This document shows, piece by piece, positions 41,061 to 41,258 of a DNA stretch of 41,258 nucleotides. The stretch is taken from the NCBI GenBank assembly GCA_016213135.1, contig JACRBQ010000146.1, positions 1 through 41,258 of the forward strand, written 5' to 3'. A program made the translations under genes and the position numbers. Positions within the stretch are counted from its first letter, which is position 1, and every line of letters starts with the position of its first letter. This stretch comes from Chloroflexota bacterium (GTDB lineage Bacteria; Chloroflexota; Anaerolineae; Anaerolineales; VGOW01). The notes beneath the pieces are model-generated. The model saw only the letters and a list, made by a program, of their open reading frames with translations. It had not been told where the DNA came from and did not search any database.

Positions 41061-41258
41061 ATGCCGGCGCTGGATATCGCCCAGATTCGTTTTGAAGCCG
41101 CCGAGCTGGCGGGCGTGTTTGCCGACCCGCAGGCGTTTGTGGCCGGGGCGCGCGAGTTCTTTCGGCGGCACAGCGATCCCACGGTGAAGCAAAGCCCCGT
41201 TGTTTCGGTGCACGTGCCGCTGAAGGGCTATGGCACGCCCGCTCCGGTGATGCGCACG
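41061..41258 (+). CDS. Hypothetical protein, 3' end outside the window
   Basis: An open frame of 66 codons begins with ATG immediately after the acetyltransferase stop and runs off the window. It reads MPALDIAQIRFEAAELAGV, then ADPQAFVAGAREFFRRHSDP, and later VSVHVPLKGYGTPAP. Position and codon choice match the neighbours, so it is probably a real gene in the same operon. I do not recognise the family. Confidence 0.55.
   Translation, partial: MPALDIAQIRFEAAELAGVFADPQAFVAGAREFFRRHSDPTVKQSPVVSVHVPLKGYGTPAPVMRT

Overview
The window is GC-rich, densely coded bacterial chromosome, most likely from the Chloroflexota (an Anaerolineae- or Caldilineae-like lineage). That placement is an inference. 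It rests on the complex I gene set with two nuoM copies, a short ATP synthase cluster, FemA/B/X-type peptidoglycan enzymes, an archaeal/eukaryotic-type prolyl-tRNA synthetase, and several promoters placed so close to start codons that the mRNAs should be leaderless. No rRNA, tRNA or CRISPR array was seen.

Layout. 1-4.9 kb: the end of a membrane-anchored cytochrome c gene, a YgfZ/GcvT-like folate protein, a REC-GAF-PAS-GAF hybrid histidine kinase, and a membrane-anchored protein with two tandem LLH-like repeats. 4.9-8.1 kb (minus strand): two adjacent FemX-like genes followed by a PLP enzyme of the D-cysteine desulfhydrase family. 8.1-17.8 kb: a complex I membrane-arm operon, nuoA-H-J-K-L-M-M-N. 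17.8-20.2 kb: atpZ/I, atpB, atpE and an atpF that carries a delta-subunit C-terminal domain; no F1 genes follow. 20.2-23.9 kb: a Uma2-family nuclease, murE and a polyprenyl-phosphate sugar transferase. 24.2-26.1 kb: an accessory island of lower GC with a DUF433/PIN-like toxin-antitoxin pair, a PD-(D/E)xK protein and a truncated antitoxin-like remnant; two attC-like sites bracket the nuclease gene. 26.1-32.2 kb: an acetyltransferase, a large secreted Asp-box/DUF1906 protein, a transglutaminase-like protein, a damaged PIN/RHH toxin-antitoxin locus, a membrane protein and a MaoC dehydratase. 32.3-33.9 kb: a SAM-I riboswitch with its terminator, then metK. 34.1-41.3 kb: a tight run of same-strand housekeeping genes (M3-like peptidase, MazG-like pyrophosphohydrolase, metallophosphoesterase, APH-fold kinase, LOG protein, proS, dual-specificity phosphatase, acetyltransferase, and an unfinished reading frame).

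The most unusual signal is a family of 7-bp quasi-tandem repeats with locus-specific units, found at seven places. Three are simple direct arrays in the minus-strand femX operon. One of these exactly fills an intergenic spacer, one spans the junction of two genes, and one lies inside a coding region. Four are heptads arranged as inverted arms that would form RNA hairpins: three lie between nuo genes, and the fourth forms the enlarged P3 arm of the SAM-I riboswitch.

Other highlights are a complex I with a predicted extra pump module (two NuoM plus an enlarged NuoL lateral helix), a b-delta ATP synthase fusion, an integron-like cassette without a visible integrase, three other palindromic or MITE-like elements, and recurrent leaderless promoters. 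All functional calls are from sequence reading only; no database search was possible.
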